DNA of 64,000 nucleotides from Pseudarthrobacter sp. fls2-241-R2A-127 (GTDB taxonomy: Bacteria > Actinomycetota > Actinomycetes > Actinomycetales > Micrococcaceae), in assembly GCF_030209355.1 (NCBI RefSeq), contig NZ_JARVSF010000009.1, positions 124,001 through 188,000 of the forward strand, read 5' to 3'. Each line of letters begins with the position of its first letter. Positions within the stretch are counted from its first letter, which is position 1. Below, in pieces: positions 50,788-60,064 of this stretch. The notes beneath the pieces were generated by a model. It worked only from the letters and a program-made list of their open reading frames with translations, was not told the origin of the DNA and ran no database searches. Position numbers and translations under genes: made by a program.

Positions 50788-51580
50788 TCCCGCCGCCCCG
50801 AAGGCCACCATCGGCGTCAGCCTGAAGATGTACTTCGGCTACGCCCATTCGGTGGACTACTGCCGTGACGTTGCCGCCATCGCGTTCGCACACCCGGCGG
50901 TCCAAAGCGGCGACATCGAACTCTTCGTTCTGCCCGTCCTTCCCGCGCTGCCGGAAGCCTCGCGGATCCTAGGCACGGCCGGCGCAGCCACCGGAGCGCA
51001 GGACATCTTCTGGGAGGACGAGGGCGCGTTCACCGGCGAGGTGGGCGCCAGGACCATCGCAGAACTCGGCGGCCGGTACGCCGAAGTGGGCCACGCCGAA
51101 CGCCGCCGGATCTTCGGGGAGGATGACCGCGTCATCGGGCTGAAGACCGCGGCCGCCTACCGCAACGGACTCACCCCCGTCCTCTGCGTCGGGGAGCTGC
51201 AGCAGGGATCCGTGGAGGAAGCCATCGCCCGGTGCACGGCAGAGATCGACGGCGTCCTCAACCGTGCGCAGTCCCTCGGACCCGCCGGCCGGACCATCGT
51301 GGCCTACGAACCGCAGTGGGCCATCGGTGCCCCCGAACCGGCCAGCCCCGGGTACATCAGCGCCGTCATCACGGGCCTGGACGCGCACCTGCGCGGTCTG
51401 CCCGGCCAGCACAACAGCCGGGTGATCTACGGCGGCAGCGCCGGCCCTGGCCTGATCACCCAGCTTGATCCCGCCGTCGCCGGTTTGTTCCTGGGCCGTT
51501 TCGCGCACGACCCGCAGGCGCTGAAGACCATCCTGGACGAGACAGCGGCCCGGCTGACCGCAGTGGGGGTACCGGCATGA
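50771..51580 (+). CDS. lerI: Triosephosphate-isomerase-like protein, probable L-erythrulose-1-phosphate isomerase (LerI-like)
   Basis: A 269-residue TIM homologue. The catalytic set is intact: Lys in SLKMYFG, His in [13 protein letters not shown], Glu in [14 protein letters not shown] (loop 6) and the phosphate-binding GGSAGPG. Divergence from housekeeping TIM at the N-terminus and its place in this operon suggest action on L-erythrulose 1-phosphate. GTG 50771 is inside the preceding gene, with AAGGA eight bases upstream. It overlaps the next gene by four bases (ATGA). Confidence 0.75.
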   Translation: MSLPANPAAPKATIGVSLKMYFGYAHSVDYCRDVAAIAFAHPAVQSGDIELFVLPVLPALPEASRILGTAGAATGAQDIFWEDEGAFTGEVGARTIAELGGRYAEVGHAERRRIFGEDDRVIGLKTAAAYRNGLTPVLCVGELQQGSVEEAIARCTAEIDGVLNRAQSLGPAGRTIVAYEPQWAIGAPEPASPGYISAVITGLDAHLRGLPGQHNSRVIYGGSAGPGLITQLDPAVAGLFLGRFAHDPQALKTILDETAARLTAVGVPA

Positions 51581-52377
51581 GCTCGCGCATTGGAATCAGC
51601 AGCTACGCGTTCTTCTGGCAGCTCTCGGACAGGGTCTCCCAGCCCCTGAGCATCCACGACGCCCTGGAACGCACGGCGGAACTGGGCGTGGACCTTTTCC
51701 AGGTCTGCGATTACGCACCGCTGGAGGTCATGACGGATTCCGGGCTGGAAGCCGTCCGGGCCACAGCGGACTCCCTGGGCATCGGCCTTGAGCTGGGCAC
51801 CAAGGGGATCCGCCCGGACCACCTGCGAAGGTTCCTGCACATCGCCGGGATCCTGGGCTCGCCGCTGCTGCGCACCATGTTCAACTCCCCCGGGCACGCA
51901 CCCGGCACGGAGGAAGCGGTGGCCATCTTCACGGACGTGCTGCCGGAGTTCGAGGCGGCCGGGGTGAAGATCGCGGTGGAAACCTACGAACAGGTCCCCA
52001 CCGCCCGAGTCCTGGACGTCGTCCGCGGCGTGGCCAGCCCGTATCTGGGGATCTGCAGCGACCCCGCCAACACCGTCGCGGCGCTGGAGATGCCGCGCGA
52101 GGTGATTGACGCCGTCGCGCCCCATGTCCTGAACATGCACGTCAAGGACTTTGCCTTCAGCCGCAAGGACGGGTGGGTGGGCTTTACCTACTCCGGCGCA
52201 CCCCTGGGCGAAGGCCTGCTCGACTACGACTACATGATCGCGAAAATCCAGCCGCACCAACGAAATATCAACCAGATCGTCGAACACTGGCTGCCCTGGC
52301 AGGACACCGAGACGGACACCATCCGGCTCGAAAACCAGTGGACCCGGCAAAGCATCGAATTCCTAAGGAGCAAGTGA
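51577..52377 (+). CDS. oiaC: Probable 3-oxo-isoapionate decarboxylase (AP-endonuclease-2/xylose-isomerase-like)
   Basis: A 266-residue TIM-barrel protein of the sugar phosphate isomerase/epimerase family. Metal ligands are likely the Glu in VETYEQVPT, the Asp in ICSDPANT and the His in NMHVKDFAF. The last segment, GFTYSGAPLGEGLLDYDY, is typical of this barrel family. In the decarboxylating D-apionate pathway an enzyme of this fold splits 3-oxo-isoapionate to L-erythrulose and CO2. Its position between the erythrulose-phosphate isomerase and the apionate oxidoisomerase-like gene supports that role, but the fold alone would also fit an epimerase. Confidence 0.65.
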   Translation: MSSRIGISSYAFFWQLSDRVSQPLSIHDALERTAELGVDLFQVCDYAPLEVMTDSGLEAVRATADSLGIGLELGTKGIRPDHLRRFLHIAGILGSPLLRTMFNSPGHAPGTEEAVAIFTDVLPEFEAAGVKIAVETYEQVPTARVLDVVRGVASPYLGICSDPANTVAALEMPREVIDAVAPHVLNMHVKDFAFSRKDGWVGFTYSGAPLGEGLLDYDYMIAKIQPHQRNINQIVEHWLPWQDTETDTIRLENQWTRQSIEFLRSK

Positions 52378-52378
52378 A

Positions 52379-53239
52379 ATGTCAGCAGAAACTTTGACCG
52401 TCGCCGTCATCGGAGCCGGAGGCAAGATGGGGCTGCGTGTTTCCCGCAACCTCCATAAGTCCGGCCACACCGTTTTCTACAGCGAAAACTCGCCCGCCGG
52501 CCAGGAACGCGTCCAGGCCGAAGGCCGCGGGATCACCGCCACCGACGACGCCGTCAAGGGCGCCGACGTGGTGATCCTCGCCGTCCCGGACACCGTCCTG
52601 GGCATCGTGTCCGAAGGCGTGGTCCCGCAGATGAAGGCCGGATCCATCCTGCTCACCCTGGACCCCGCCGCCGCCTACGCCGGCCTGCTGGCCAAGCGCG
52701 ACGACGTCGTCCAGGCAGTTGCCCACCCCTGCCACCCGTCCGTGTTCCTGGAACGCACCACCAAGGAAGAATGGGCCGACACCTTCGGCGGCGAAGGCGC
52801 CCCGCAGAACGTCGTCGCCGCCATCGACGAGGACGCACCGGCCACTACCCGCGACAACGCCGAAGCCGTCATCCGCACCATCTACGCCCCCGTCATCGAC
52901 GTCCACTGGGTCACCGTCAAGCAGCTCGCCATCCTCGAGCCGACACTCGTGGAAACCGTCGCCTGCATGATCGGCACCCTGCTCAACGAGGCCCTGCACG
53001 AGACCGTCCACACCGCCGGCGTCCCCGAGGAAGCCGCAAAGGCCATGCTGTTCGGCCACGTCCAGATCGCCCTCACCAACGCCCTGCGCGGCTCCAACCC
53101 GTTCTCCGAAGCCTGCGAAATCGCCATCCAATACGGCAAGGACACCATTATCAAGGACGACTGGAAGAAGATCTTCGACGACTCCGAACTCGACGGCGTC
53201 ATCGCCAAGATGCTCAAGCTCGAGGCTGTGAAACGCTAG
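52379..53239 (+). CDS. apnO: Probable D-apionate oxidoisomerase (PGDH_C-domain dehydrogenase)
   Basis: A 286-residue protein. The Rossmann motif VAVIGAGGKMGLRVSRNLHKSGH lies at the N-terminus (residues 7-29). The C-terminal half, from about residue 130, is of the phosphogluconate-dehydrogenase C-terminal type (AHPCHPSVFLERTTKEEW, TVKQLAILEPTLVETVAC, AMLFGHVQIALTNALRG). This two-domain family includes D-apionate oxidoisomerase, which makes 3-oxo-isoapionate. AAGGAG precedes ATG 52379, which follows the decarboxylase gene by one base. Last gene of the operon; a terminator hairpin follows. Confidence 0.68.
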   Translation: MSAETLTVAVIGAGGKMGLRVSRNLHKSGHTVFYSENSPAGQERVQAEGRGITATDDAVKGADVVILAVPDTVLGIVSEGVVPQMKAGSILLTLDPAAAYAGLLAKRDDVVQAVAHPCHPSVFLERTTKEEWADTFGGEGAPQNVVAAIDEDAPATTRDNAEAVIRTIYAPVIDVHWVTVKQLAILEPTLVETVACMIGTLLNEALHETVHTAGVPEEAAKAMLFGHVQIALTNALRGSNPFSEACEIAIQYGKDTIIKDDWKKIFDDSELDGVIAKMLKLEAVKR

Positions 53240-53254
53240 GAATCGGTCCCACAC

Positions 53255-53297
53255 GGCGGCTGCCACCCCGGCCCTTCCGGCCGGGCGGGTGGCCGCC
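53255..53297. terminator. Bidirectional GC-rich terminator hairpin
   Basis: GGCGGC/GCCGCC outer arms, CCACCC/GGGTGG middle arms and GGCC/GGCC inner arms form a long, slightly bulged hairpin between the apnO-like gene and the convergent LacI gene. Confidence 0.6.
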
Positions 53298-53329
53298 TGC
53301 CGTTTAATCACCGGCGCCGGGCCCGCTGT

Positions 53330-54373
53330 TCAGCCTGCGGGCGGTGCCGTGGATTCGCGGACGATCACCTGGGTGGCCAACTCCACGCGGTGGGAGTCCA
53401 GCACTTCCCCGCGCGCCTGCCGCAGGAGCGACCTCAGGGCAGCCCGACCCATCTCCTCCAGCGGTTGGGCCACGGACGTCAGCGCCGGCACGGACTCCTC
53501 GCCCTGGATGGTGCCGTCAAACCCAATGAGGCTGATGTCCCCCGGAACCCGGAGGCCATGGTGTGCAGCTTCCCCGAGAACCCCCAGTGCGATGCTGTCG
53601 CTTCCGGCGAAGATGGCTGTGGGGCGGTTCTCGAGGCCAAGAAGTGCCTTTAGCCCCGCGACTCCGCTGTCCCGGCGGAACCTGCCGCCGGAGACGATGT
53701 ATTGCGGATCCACGGGCACGCCGCGGGCCGTCAAGGCCGCCATGTAGCCGTGCAGCCGGGCCTGGTTGCACTCGGCCCGCTCAATCCCCCCGATGTAGGC
53801 AATGCGCCGGTGGCCCAGCTCCAGCAGATGTTCGGTGGCGGCCTTGCCCCCGGCCCAGTTCGTGGCACCGACGCTGACAACATCCGACGAGGGTGGATTG
53901 AGTGGATCGATGACGACGACGGGAATCCGGCGACGCTGGAAGGCCTGCAGTTGCGCTTCGCTGAAGGCCGACGTCACCACGATCATCCCCGCCCTGCCCT
54001 CGTCCAGCATGCGCTGCGCACGGCGTTCCGGGCTTCGCCGTCCAGGCTCGGGCCGGCCGGTCACGCTGACCATGATGTCAACATCCTCGACGGCGGCAAA
54101 TTGCAGGATCCCGTTCAGGACCTGGGTGGTGTAGGCAGAGTCGAGGACGTCCATGACTACTTCCACCACGGTCACGCCCTCGGTGGCCGCGCGGCGCTGG
54201 AGGGGTGACTGGTAGCCCAGTTGCTCCAGCGCAGCAAGAATCCTGGCCCTGGTTTCGGGAGCCACGTCGTCGCGCCCGTTGACCACCTTCGAGACGGTCG
54301 GGGCAGAGACCCCGGCCTGCGTGGCTACTGTCGCGAGCGTCGGTTTGGGCCGGCCCGGCAATGTTGTCCTCAT
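53330..54373 (-). CDS. LacI-family repressor of the sugar importer operon
   Basis: A 347-residue LacI protein. The helix-turn-helix is TLATVATQAGVSAPTVSKVVNGRDDVAPETRARILAALEQLGY (residues 12-54), followed by the sugar-binding domain (NGILQFAAVEDVDIMVS, IPVVVIDPLNPP, AIFAGSDSIALGVL). It is divergent from the ABC importer genes, and TTTCGAA-type sites occur on both sides of the shared spacer, so it probably represses that operon and itself. Confidence 0.9.
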   Translation of the reverse strand: MRTTLPGRPKPTLATVATQAGVSAPTVSKVVNGRDDVAPETRARILAALEQLGYQSPLQRRAATEGVTVVEVVMDVLDSAYTTQVLNGILQFAAVEDVDIMVSVTGRPEPGRRSPERRAQRMLDEGRAGMIVVTSAFSEAQLQAFQRRRIPVVVIDPLNPPSSDVVSVGATNWAGGKAATEHLLELGHRRIAYIGGIERAECNQARLHGYMAALTARGVPVDPQYIVSGGRFRRDSGVAGLKALLGLENRPTAIFAGSDSIALGVLGEAAHHGLRVPGDISLIGFDGTIQGEESVPALTSVAQPLEEMGRAALRSLLRQARGEVLDSHRVELATQVIVRESTAPPAG

Positions 54374-54386
54374 GACGTTCGCAATC

Positions 54387-54394
54387 TTTCGAAA
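54387..54394. promoter_or_regulatory. TTTCGAAA site near the LacI start
   Basis: A perfect 8-base palindrome TTTCGAAA, 14 bases upstream of the LacI start codon; the same core recurs twice near the importer gene. Confidence 0.45.
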
Positions 54395-54490
54395 ATGGAG
54401 TGCATCTCATCATTGTCCAGAGGGGTGGGCTGGCTGGTCAAGCAATTGCGAGCAGTTCTTAGGAAAGAGAAAAATGTCCGCCCCTATCCC

Positions 54491-54519
54491 TTGACCGTGC
54501 AGCCATTTCGGGATTTAGT
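54491..54519 (+). promoter_or_regulatory. Candidate promoter of the importer operon
   Basis: TTGACC (54491-54496) and TTTAGT (54514-54519) are 17 bases apart. TTATAT at 54532-54537 is an alternative -10. Confidence 0.45.
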
Positions 54520-54541
54520 TTACACCGTGACTTATATCACT

Positions 54542-54560
54542 CTTTCGAAATGTTTCGAAG
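54542..54560. promoter_or_regulatory. LacI operator with paired TTTCGAA cores
   Basis: CTTTCGAAATGTTTCGAAG holds two TTTCGAA cores ten bases apart in an imperfect palindrome, downstream of the promoter and before the binding-protein gene. Confidence 0.6.
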
Positions 54561-54614
54561 GAGATCGGAGTTGATGCTCCGGACCTCGCCAGTAAATTCA
54601 CAAATGGAGAAGCA

Positions 54615-55943
54615 ATGAAGCAACCCCAGACCTCCCGGCGCTCTTTCCTCGCCCTCGCCGCCCTGACCCCCTTCGCCGTCGCCGCCACCACTGCCTGCGG
54701 CACATCCGGGCCCGGCGCATCCAGCGCCAACGGGGGTGCCAGCATGTGGTTCCTTTCCGGCGAACCGAACCAGACCACCATGCAGAAGGCAGTCGACGCC
54801 TTCAACGCGGCAAACTCAAGTGACAAGATCGCCGTCACCTATTTCCAGAACGACGCGTATAAGACCAAGATCAAGACCGCAATTGGTGCCAACCAGGCTC
54901 CCACCATCATCTACGGCTGGGGCGGCGGTGGCCTGAAGACCTATGCGGAAGCCAACCAGGTTGAAGACCTGACCAGCTGGTTCGACCAGAACGCCGACCT
55001 GAAGAAGAAGTTCTTCCCGGCCTCGTTCGGTGCCGCCACCGTCAACGGCAAGATCTATGCACTTCCCAACCAGGCCGTCGCCCCGATCGTCCTGTTCTAC
55101 AACAAGGAAATCTTCCAGAAGGCCGGCGTCCAGCCACCCAAGACCTGGGAGGACGTCATGTCGCTGGTGAAGACCTTCAATGGCATGGGCATAGCTCCCT
55201 TCTCCCTGGGCGGCCAGTCCCGCTGGACGTCCATGATGTGGCTTGAATACCTGCTGGACCGCATTGGCGGAGCGGACGTGTTCAAGGCGATCTTCGACGG
55301 CAAGCCCAATGCCTGGATGGACCCCGCCGTGATCGAGACCGGCACCAAGATCCAGGAACTCGTCTCCGCTGACGGCTTCATCAAGGGTTTCTCCTCCATC
55401 ACCGCGGACTCCAACGCAGACCAAGCACTTCTGTTCACCGGCAAGGCCGCGATGATGCTTCACGGTTCCTGGACGTACGGCTCCATGAAAAAGGACGGTC
55501 AGAACTTCGTCCAGGACGGGAAACTGGGCTTCGTCGCCTTCCCCACGGTTGCCGGTGGCAAGGGGGACCCGAAAAACGGGGTCGGCAACCCCGCCCAGTA
55601 CATGTCCATCTCGTCCAAGGCCAGCGACAAAGAAAAAGAGTCTGCGAAGAAGTTCTTCAAGGACGGAATCATGACCGACGCTGTCATTGACGCCTACATC
55701 AATTCCGGGGCAGTTCCCATCGTGAATGGAATTGAAGACAAGCTGAACACGTCCGGAGACAAGGATTTCCTGAACTTCGTTTACGGGCTGGCCAAGAACG
55801 CCCCGAACTTCCAGCAGTCTTGGGACCAGGCACTGAGCCCCACCGCGGCGGAGGCGCTGCTGAACAACATCGACCAACTATTCCTGAAGTCCATCACGCC
55901 GCAACAGTTCGCCCAGAATATGAACGGCACGCTCGGGAAATGA
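54615..55943 (+). CDS. CUT1-type ABC sugar-binding lipoprotein
   Basis: A 442-residue extracellular solute-binding protein (family 1). The twin-arginine signal SRRSFLALAALTP (Arg8-Arg9) runs into a lipobox with Cys28 (ATTAC), so it is a Tat-exported lipoprotein. The body has the usual features VLFYNKEIFQKAGVQPPKTWED and ALLFTGKAAMMLHGSW. It would capture a mono- or oligosaccharide. GGAGAA precedes the ATG. Its stop overlaps the permease start by two bases' worth of ATGA coupling. Confidence 0.9.
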   Translation: MKQPQTSRRSFLALAALTPFAVAATTACGTSGPGASSANGGASMWFLSGEPNQTTMQKAVDAFNAANSSDKIAVTYFQNDAYKTKIKTAIGANQAPTIIYGWGGGGLKTYAEANQVEDLTSWFDQNADLKKKFFPASFGAATVNGKIYALPNQAVAPIVLFYNKEIFQKAGVQPPKTWEDVMSLVKTFNGMGIAPFSLGGQSRWTSMMWLEYLLDRIGGADVFKAIFDGKPNAWMDPAVIETGTKIQELVSADGFIKGFSSITADSNADQALLFTGKAAMMLHGSWTYGSMKKDGQNFVQDGKLGFVAFPTVAGGKGDPKNGVGNPAQYMSISSKASDKEKESAKKFFKDGIMTDAVIDAYINSGAVPIVNGIEDKLNTSGDKDFLNFVYGLAKNAPNFQQSWDQALSPTAAEALLNNIDQLFLKSITPQQFAQNMNGTLGK

Positions 55944-56875
55944 CCAGCACCCTCTCCACCGCGCCGCGGGCCCAGCTGGGCCGCGCCGATTCCGCTCCTG
56001 CCGGGCAACGCAAGGCCGCCCTGGCATGGCTGACCGTTCCCGCGCTGTTCTTCTTCCTGGTGTTCGCAGTGGTTCCGCTGGCAGGGGTGCTTATCCTGAG
56101 CTTCACCAGCTGGGACGGCATCGGCGCCATCGGTGCCGCGGGAATGGACAACTGGTTCTCCGTGCTGGCCGATCCGGGACTCTACAACGCCTTGGGCCTG
56201 ACCTTCCTGATCATGATCTTCTCCTGGCTGGTCCAGACCCCCATCAGCCTCCTGCTGGGAGTCTTTACGGCGGGCAGCCAGCGCTACCGGGCTGCCCTTG
56301 CGGTGCTGTATTTCCTGCCCCTCCTGCTCTCCTCGGCTGCCGTCGCCATCGCCTTCAAAGCGCTGCTGGACCCCAATTTCGGCCTGGCCACGGGCCTGGG
56401 CCTGCCATTCCTTGCACAGGACTGGCTGGGCGTTCCACACCTGGCCTTGGGCCTGGTCATCTTCGTGATCGCCTGGCAGTTCGTGCCGTTCCATACGCTG
56501 ATCTACCAAGGCGGTGTCCGGCAGATCCCCAAGTCGCTCTATGAGGCGGCCCAGATCGATGGCGCAGGCACGGTCAAGCAGTTCTTCCACATCACCCTCC
56601 CGCAACTGAAGTACACGATCATCACCTCGTCCACCCTGATGGTGGTGGGGTCGCTGACCTACTTCGACCTGATTTTCGTCCTCACCGGCGGCGGCCCCGG
56701 CAACTCCACGCGAATCCTGGCCCTGGACATGTACCTGCGCGGCTTCCGGGCCAACCTCATGGGCCCGGCCAGCGTCATCGCTGTCATTCTCGTCATCATC
56801 GGCCTTGTTCTTGCCCTTCTCCTCCAGCGCCTCGGGGGCAAGGACAAGCAGGGCAGCCAATTGGAAGGTTTGTAG
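55940..56875 (+). CDS. ABC sugar transporter permease (MalF-type)
   Basis: A 311-residue permease with six helices. ALAWLTVPALFFFLVFAVVPL is helix 1, and the EAA loop IPKSLYEAAQIDGAGTVKQFFHITLP (around residue 195) binds the ATPase. The ATG at 55940 overlaps the binding-protein stop. No ATPase gene follows, which is common for actinobacterial CUT1 systems that share one MsiK-type ATPase. Confidence 0.9.
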   Translation: MTSTLSTAPRAQLGRADSAPAGQRKAALAWLTVPALFFFLVFAVVPLAGVLILSFTSWDGIGAIGAAGMDNWFSVLADPGLYNALGLTFLIMIFSWLVQTPISLLLGVFTAGSQRYRAALAVLYFLPLLLSSAAVAIAFKALLDPNFGLATGLGLPFLAQDWLGVPHLALGLVIFVIAWQFVPFHTLIYQGGVRQIPKSLYEAAQIDGAGTVKQFFHITLPQLKYTIITSSTLMVVGSLTYFDLIFVLTGGGPGNSTRILALDMYLRGFRANLMGPASVIAVILVIIGLVLALLLQRLGGKDKQGSQLEGL

Positions 56876-56876
56876 G

Positions 56877-57782
56877 GTGAGTACAGTCCTGAAAAGCGAC
56901 GTGCAGGAGGCCCGGGCGGCTTCCCCTTCAGGGGGCGGCCCGGCGGGACTCAAGCTCAGCACGCGGCTGGCCCGGCTCAACATTCCGGGCGGCCTGGGCG
57001 GATGGATCTGGCTCGCCGTCATCATCCTGCCCGTCTACTACGTGGTGATTACAAGCCTCAAAACGCAGGCAGGATACTTCGGGCAGAATCCCCTCGCGGT
57101 GCCCACCTCACCCACACTGGAGAACTACCAGATGGTTCTTGAGGCCGATTTCGCCACGTACTTCTTGAACAGCGCCATCGTCACCCTCGGTTCCGTTATT
57201 CCCGCAGTACTGGTTTCGTTCATGGCTTCCTTCGCAATCGTCCGTGGCAGCGGGCGTTTCCTCAAGCTGGTCAATGGCGCGTTCCTCATGGGGCTCGCGA
57301 TCCCGCTCCAGGCGACGATCATCCCCATTTACCTGATGATCATCAGGCTCAACCTTTACGACAGCCTTTTGGCGCTGATGCTGCCATCCATCGCCTTCGC
57401 CATCCCGCTGACGGTCCTCATCCTGTCCAACTTCATCCGCGATGTACCGAATGAACTGTTCGAGTCCATGCGGCTGGACGGGTGCAGCGAATGGCAAACC
57501 ATGTGGCGGCTGGCGTTGCCGCTCACCCGGCCGGCCATCGTGACCGTTGCGATCTATAACGGCTTGAATGTATGGAACGGGTTCCTGCTTCCGCTGGTCC
57601 TCACCCAGAGCCCCGGACTCCGGGTCCTGCCACTGGGCCTGTGGACCTTCCAAGGTGAGTACAGCGTCAATATCCCGGCCGTGCTGGCCTCCGTCGTCCT
57701 AAGCACCCTGCCCATCCTCGTCCTTTACATCATCGGCCGCCGCCAACTGCTCGCCGGCCTGACGGCCGGCTTCAGCAAGTAG
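56877..57782 (+). CDS. ABC sugar transporter permease (MalG-type)
   Basis: A 301-residue permease with six helices and the MalG-type EAA loop VPNELFESMRLDGCSEWQTMWRLALP near residue 200. GTG 56877 follows the previous stop by one base, with GGAAGG as ribosome site. Forms the channel with the preceding permease. Confidence 0.9.
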   Translation: MSTVLKSDVQEARAASPSGGGPAGLKLSTRLARLNIPGGLGGWIWLAVIILPVYYVVITSLKTQAGYFGQNPLAVPTSPTLENYQMVLEADFATYFLNSAIVTLGSVIPAVLVSFMASFAIVRGSGRFLKLVNGAFLMGLAIPLQATIIPIYLMIIRLNLYDSLLALMLPSIAFAIPLTVLILSNFIRDVPNELFESMRLDGCSEWQTMWRLALPLTRPAIVTVAIYNGLNVWNGFLLPLVLTQSPGLRVLPLGLWTFQGEYSVNIPAVLASVVLSTLPILVLYIIGRRQLLAGLTAGFSK

Positions 57783-57796
57783 AAAGAACCGTTGTC

Positions 57797-58975
57797 ATGA
57801 CTACCGCACAACCCCTCCGCGTGGGCATGGTGGGCTACGCCTTCATGGGCGCAGCGCACTCCCACGCCTGGCGCACCGCACCCCGGTTTTTCGACCTGCC
57901 ACTGCAGCCACAGCTCACCGCGGTGGCCGGACGGAATGCCGTCGGCGTCCGCGCAGCCGCAGACAAGCTGGGCTGGGAGTCGGCCGAGACTGACTGGCGC
58001 CGCCTGATCGAGCGCGACGACATCGACCTGGTCGACATCTGCACTCCCGGCGATACGCACGCCGAGATTGCCATCGCCGCCCTTGAAGCCGGCAAGCACG
58101 TGCTGTGTGAAAAGCCGCTGGCCAATTCCGTGGAGGAAGCCGAGCGGATGACGCTTGCCGCCGAAACTGCCGCAAAGAACGGCGTCTTCTCCATGTGCGG
58201 CTTCAGCTACCGCCGGACCCCCGCTTTGGCGCTGGCCAAGCGGTTTGTGGAGCAGGGCAGGCTCGGCGAGATCCGCCACGTCCGCGCCCAGTACCTCCAG
58301 GACTGGCTCTCCGACGCCAACGCCCCTATGACCTGGCGGCTGGACAAGGCGAAGTCCGGCTCCGGCTCGCTGGGCGACATCGGGGCGCACAGCATCGACG
58401 CCGCGCAGTGGGTCACGGGCCGGAACATCAGCGGTGTATCGGCACTGATGGAAACCTTCGTCCGGGAACGTCCGCTGGCCGGGGACCTGGTGGGCCTGGG
58501 CGGCCACGGCGACCTCAACAGCGACGCCCCGCGCGGGAAGGTCACCGTTGATGATGCCGCCATCTTCAGTGCAAAGTTCGACGGCGGCCCCATCGGTGTG
58601 TTCGAAGCGACGCGTTATGCGCTGGGCAGGAAGAACGCCATGCGGCTGGAGGTCAACGGCGCCAAGGGTTCCCTTGCCTTCGATTTTGAGGAAATGAACG
58701 TCCTGTCCTTTTATGATGCGGCGGAGTCCCCCGACGCCGGTTTCCGCCGGATTTTCGTTACCGAACCCGAGCACCCCTACGTCGGCAACTGGTGGCCCAC
58801 CGGCCACGGCCTGGGCTATGAACACGGCTTCACCCACCAGGTGGTGGATCTCGTCACTGCCATCGGGGAAGGCCGCCAGCCGGAACCGTCGTTCGGCGAC
58901 GCCCTGCAGGTGCAGCGGGTCCTCGCCGCCGTGGAAGCGAGCGCCGCGAACTCCAGCCAGTGGCAAAAAGTCTGA
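57797..58975 (+). CDS. Gfo/Idh/MocA-family oxidoreductase 1
   Basis: A 392-residue NAD(P)-dependent oxidoreductase. The Rossmann motif is [17 protein letters not shown] (residues 9-25), the dinucleotide/catalytic Lys lies in CEKPLANS near 102, and [16 protein letters not shown] near 200 holds the conserved Asp/His pair. The family oxidises or epimerises sugars at C1, C2 or C3. Located directly after the importer permeases, it should act on the imported sugar or a product of it. Confidence 0.88.
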   Translation: MTTAQPLRVGMVGYAFMGAAHSHAWRTAPRFFDLPLQPQLTAVAGRNAVGVRAAADKLGWESAETDWRRLIERDDIDLVDICTPGDTHAEIAIAALEAGKHVLCEKPLANSVEEAERMTLAAETAAKNGVFSMCGFSYRRTPALALAKRFVEQGRLGEIRHVRAQYLQDWLSDANAPMTWRLDKAKSGSGSLGDIGAHSIDAAQWVTGRNISGVSALMETFVRERPLAGDLVGLGGHGDLNSDAPRGKVTVDDAAIFSAKFDGGPIGVFEATRYALGRKNAMRLEVNGAKGSLAFDFEEMNVLSFYDAAESPDAGFRRIFVTEPEHPYVGNWWPTGHGLGYEHGFTHQVVDLVTAIGEGRQPEPSFGDALQVQRVLAAVEASAANSSQWQKV

Positions 58976-59012
58976 GCAGCCGCCACGCATCAAGAACACC
59001 TTAGGAACCGAT

Positions 59013-60017
59013 ATGACACGACCAATCACGTTATTCACGGGACAGTGGGCCGATCTTCCTTTCGAGGAAGTGGCCCGGCTGGCCGGCGAGTGGGGCTTCG
59101 ACGGGCTGGAGATCGCCTGCTGGGGAGACCACCTGGACCCGCGCCGGGCGGCCGAGGACGACAATTACCTCCAAGGGCGCTTGGACATCCTTGAGAAGAA
59201 CAACCTCCAGGTGTTCGCCATCGCCAACCACCTGACCGGGCAGGCCGTGTGCGACGACCCCATCGACGAACGCCACCAGGGCATCCTCTCCGCAGAAATC
59301 TGGGGCAACGGCGAGCCCGAAGGGGTCCGGCGCCGGGCAGCGGAGGCCATGAAAGACACCGCGCGGGCCGCCGCCAGGCTTGGGGTGAAGACCGTCACGG
59401 GGTTTACCGGTTCTTCCATCTGGAAGGCCGTGGCCATGTTCCCGCCGGCCTCCCAGGCAATGATCGACGCCGGCTACCAGGACTTCGCGGACAGGTGGAA
59501 CCCCATCCTGGACGTCTTTGACGAGGTCGGCGTGCGTTTCGCACTGGAAGTCCACCCGTCCGAAATCGCCTACGACTACTGGACGGCCAAACGCACCCTT
59601 GAGGCGATCGGCCACAGGGAGAGCTTCGGCCTGAACTTCGATCCATCCCACTTCATCTGGCAGGACCTGGACCCGGTGATGTTCCTCCAGGACTTCGCGG
59701 ACAAGATCTTCCACGTGCACGTGAAGGAATCCGTCCGCCAGCTGGATGGACGGAACGGACGCCTGGGCTCGCACCTGGCCTGGGCGGATCCCCGCCGGGG
59801 CTGGGACTTCGTCACGGCGGGGCACGGCGACGTGCAATGGAACCGGATCTTCCGGACCCTGAATGCCATCGGCTACCAGGGGCCCACCAGCATCGAATGG
59901 GAAGACGCCGGGATGGACCGCCTGGTCGGGGCCCCGCAGGCGCTTGCCATGGTCCGGGAACTGGCCCGGATTGCCCCGCCCGCAGCCGCCTTCGACGCAG
60001 CCTTCGCCAGCCGCTGA
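59013..60017 (+). CDS. Sugar phosphate isomerase/epimerase-family TIM-barrel protein
   Basis: A 334-residue protein of the xylose-isomerase-like family: [18 protein letters not shown] near residue 28, the metal ligands Glu in [13 protein letters not shown], Asp-His in [10 protein letters not shown], and [10 protein letters not shown]. The final Glu in [10 protein letters not shown] completes the site. Members isomerise, epimerise or eliminate from keto sugars. TAGGAA precedes ATG 59013. With two Gfo/Idh/MocA enzymes and a ThuA homologue, a 3-keto-glycoside pathway is plausible. Confidence 0.85.
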   Translation: MTRPITLFTGQWADLPFEEVARLAGEWGFDGLEIACWGDHLDPRRAAEDDNYLQGRLDILEKNNLQVFAIANHLTGQAVCDDPIDERHQGILSAEIWGNGEPEGVRRRAAEAMKDTARAAARLGVKTVTGFTGSSIWKAVAMFPPASQAMIDAGYQDFADRWNPILDVFDEVGVRFALEVHPSEIAYDYWTAKRTLEAIGHRESFGLNFDPSHFIWQDLDPVMFLQDFADKIFHVHVKESVRQLDGRNGRLGSHLAWADPRRGWDFVTAGHGDVQWNRIFRTLNAIGYQGPTSIEWEDAGMDRLVGAPQALAMVRELARIAPPAAAFDAAFASR

Positions 60018-60064
60018 CCCACGCTTTGCCGGCAAGAGCCGGCAGCCAAACAAAGGAAACGTCA

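Noticed and set aside
57725..59164. Long minus-strand open frame opposite the first Gfo/Idh/MocA gene
   Set aside because: No recognisable domain, and it crosses several well-supported genes; third-position GC of the plus-strand genes explains it.
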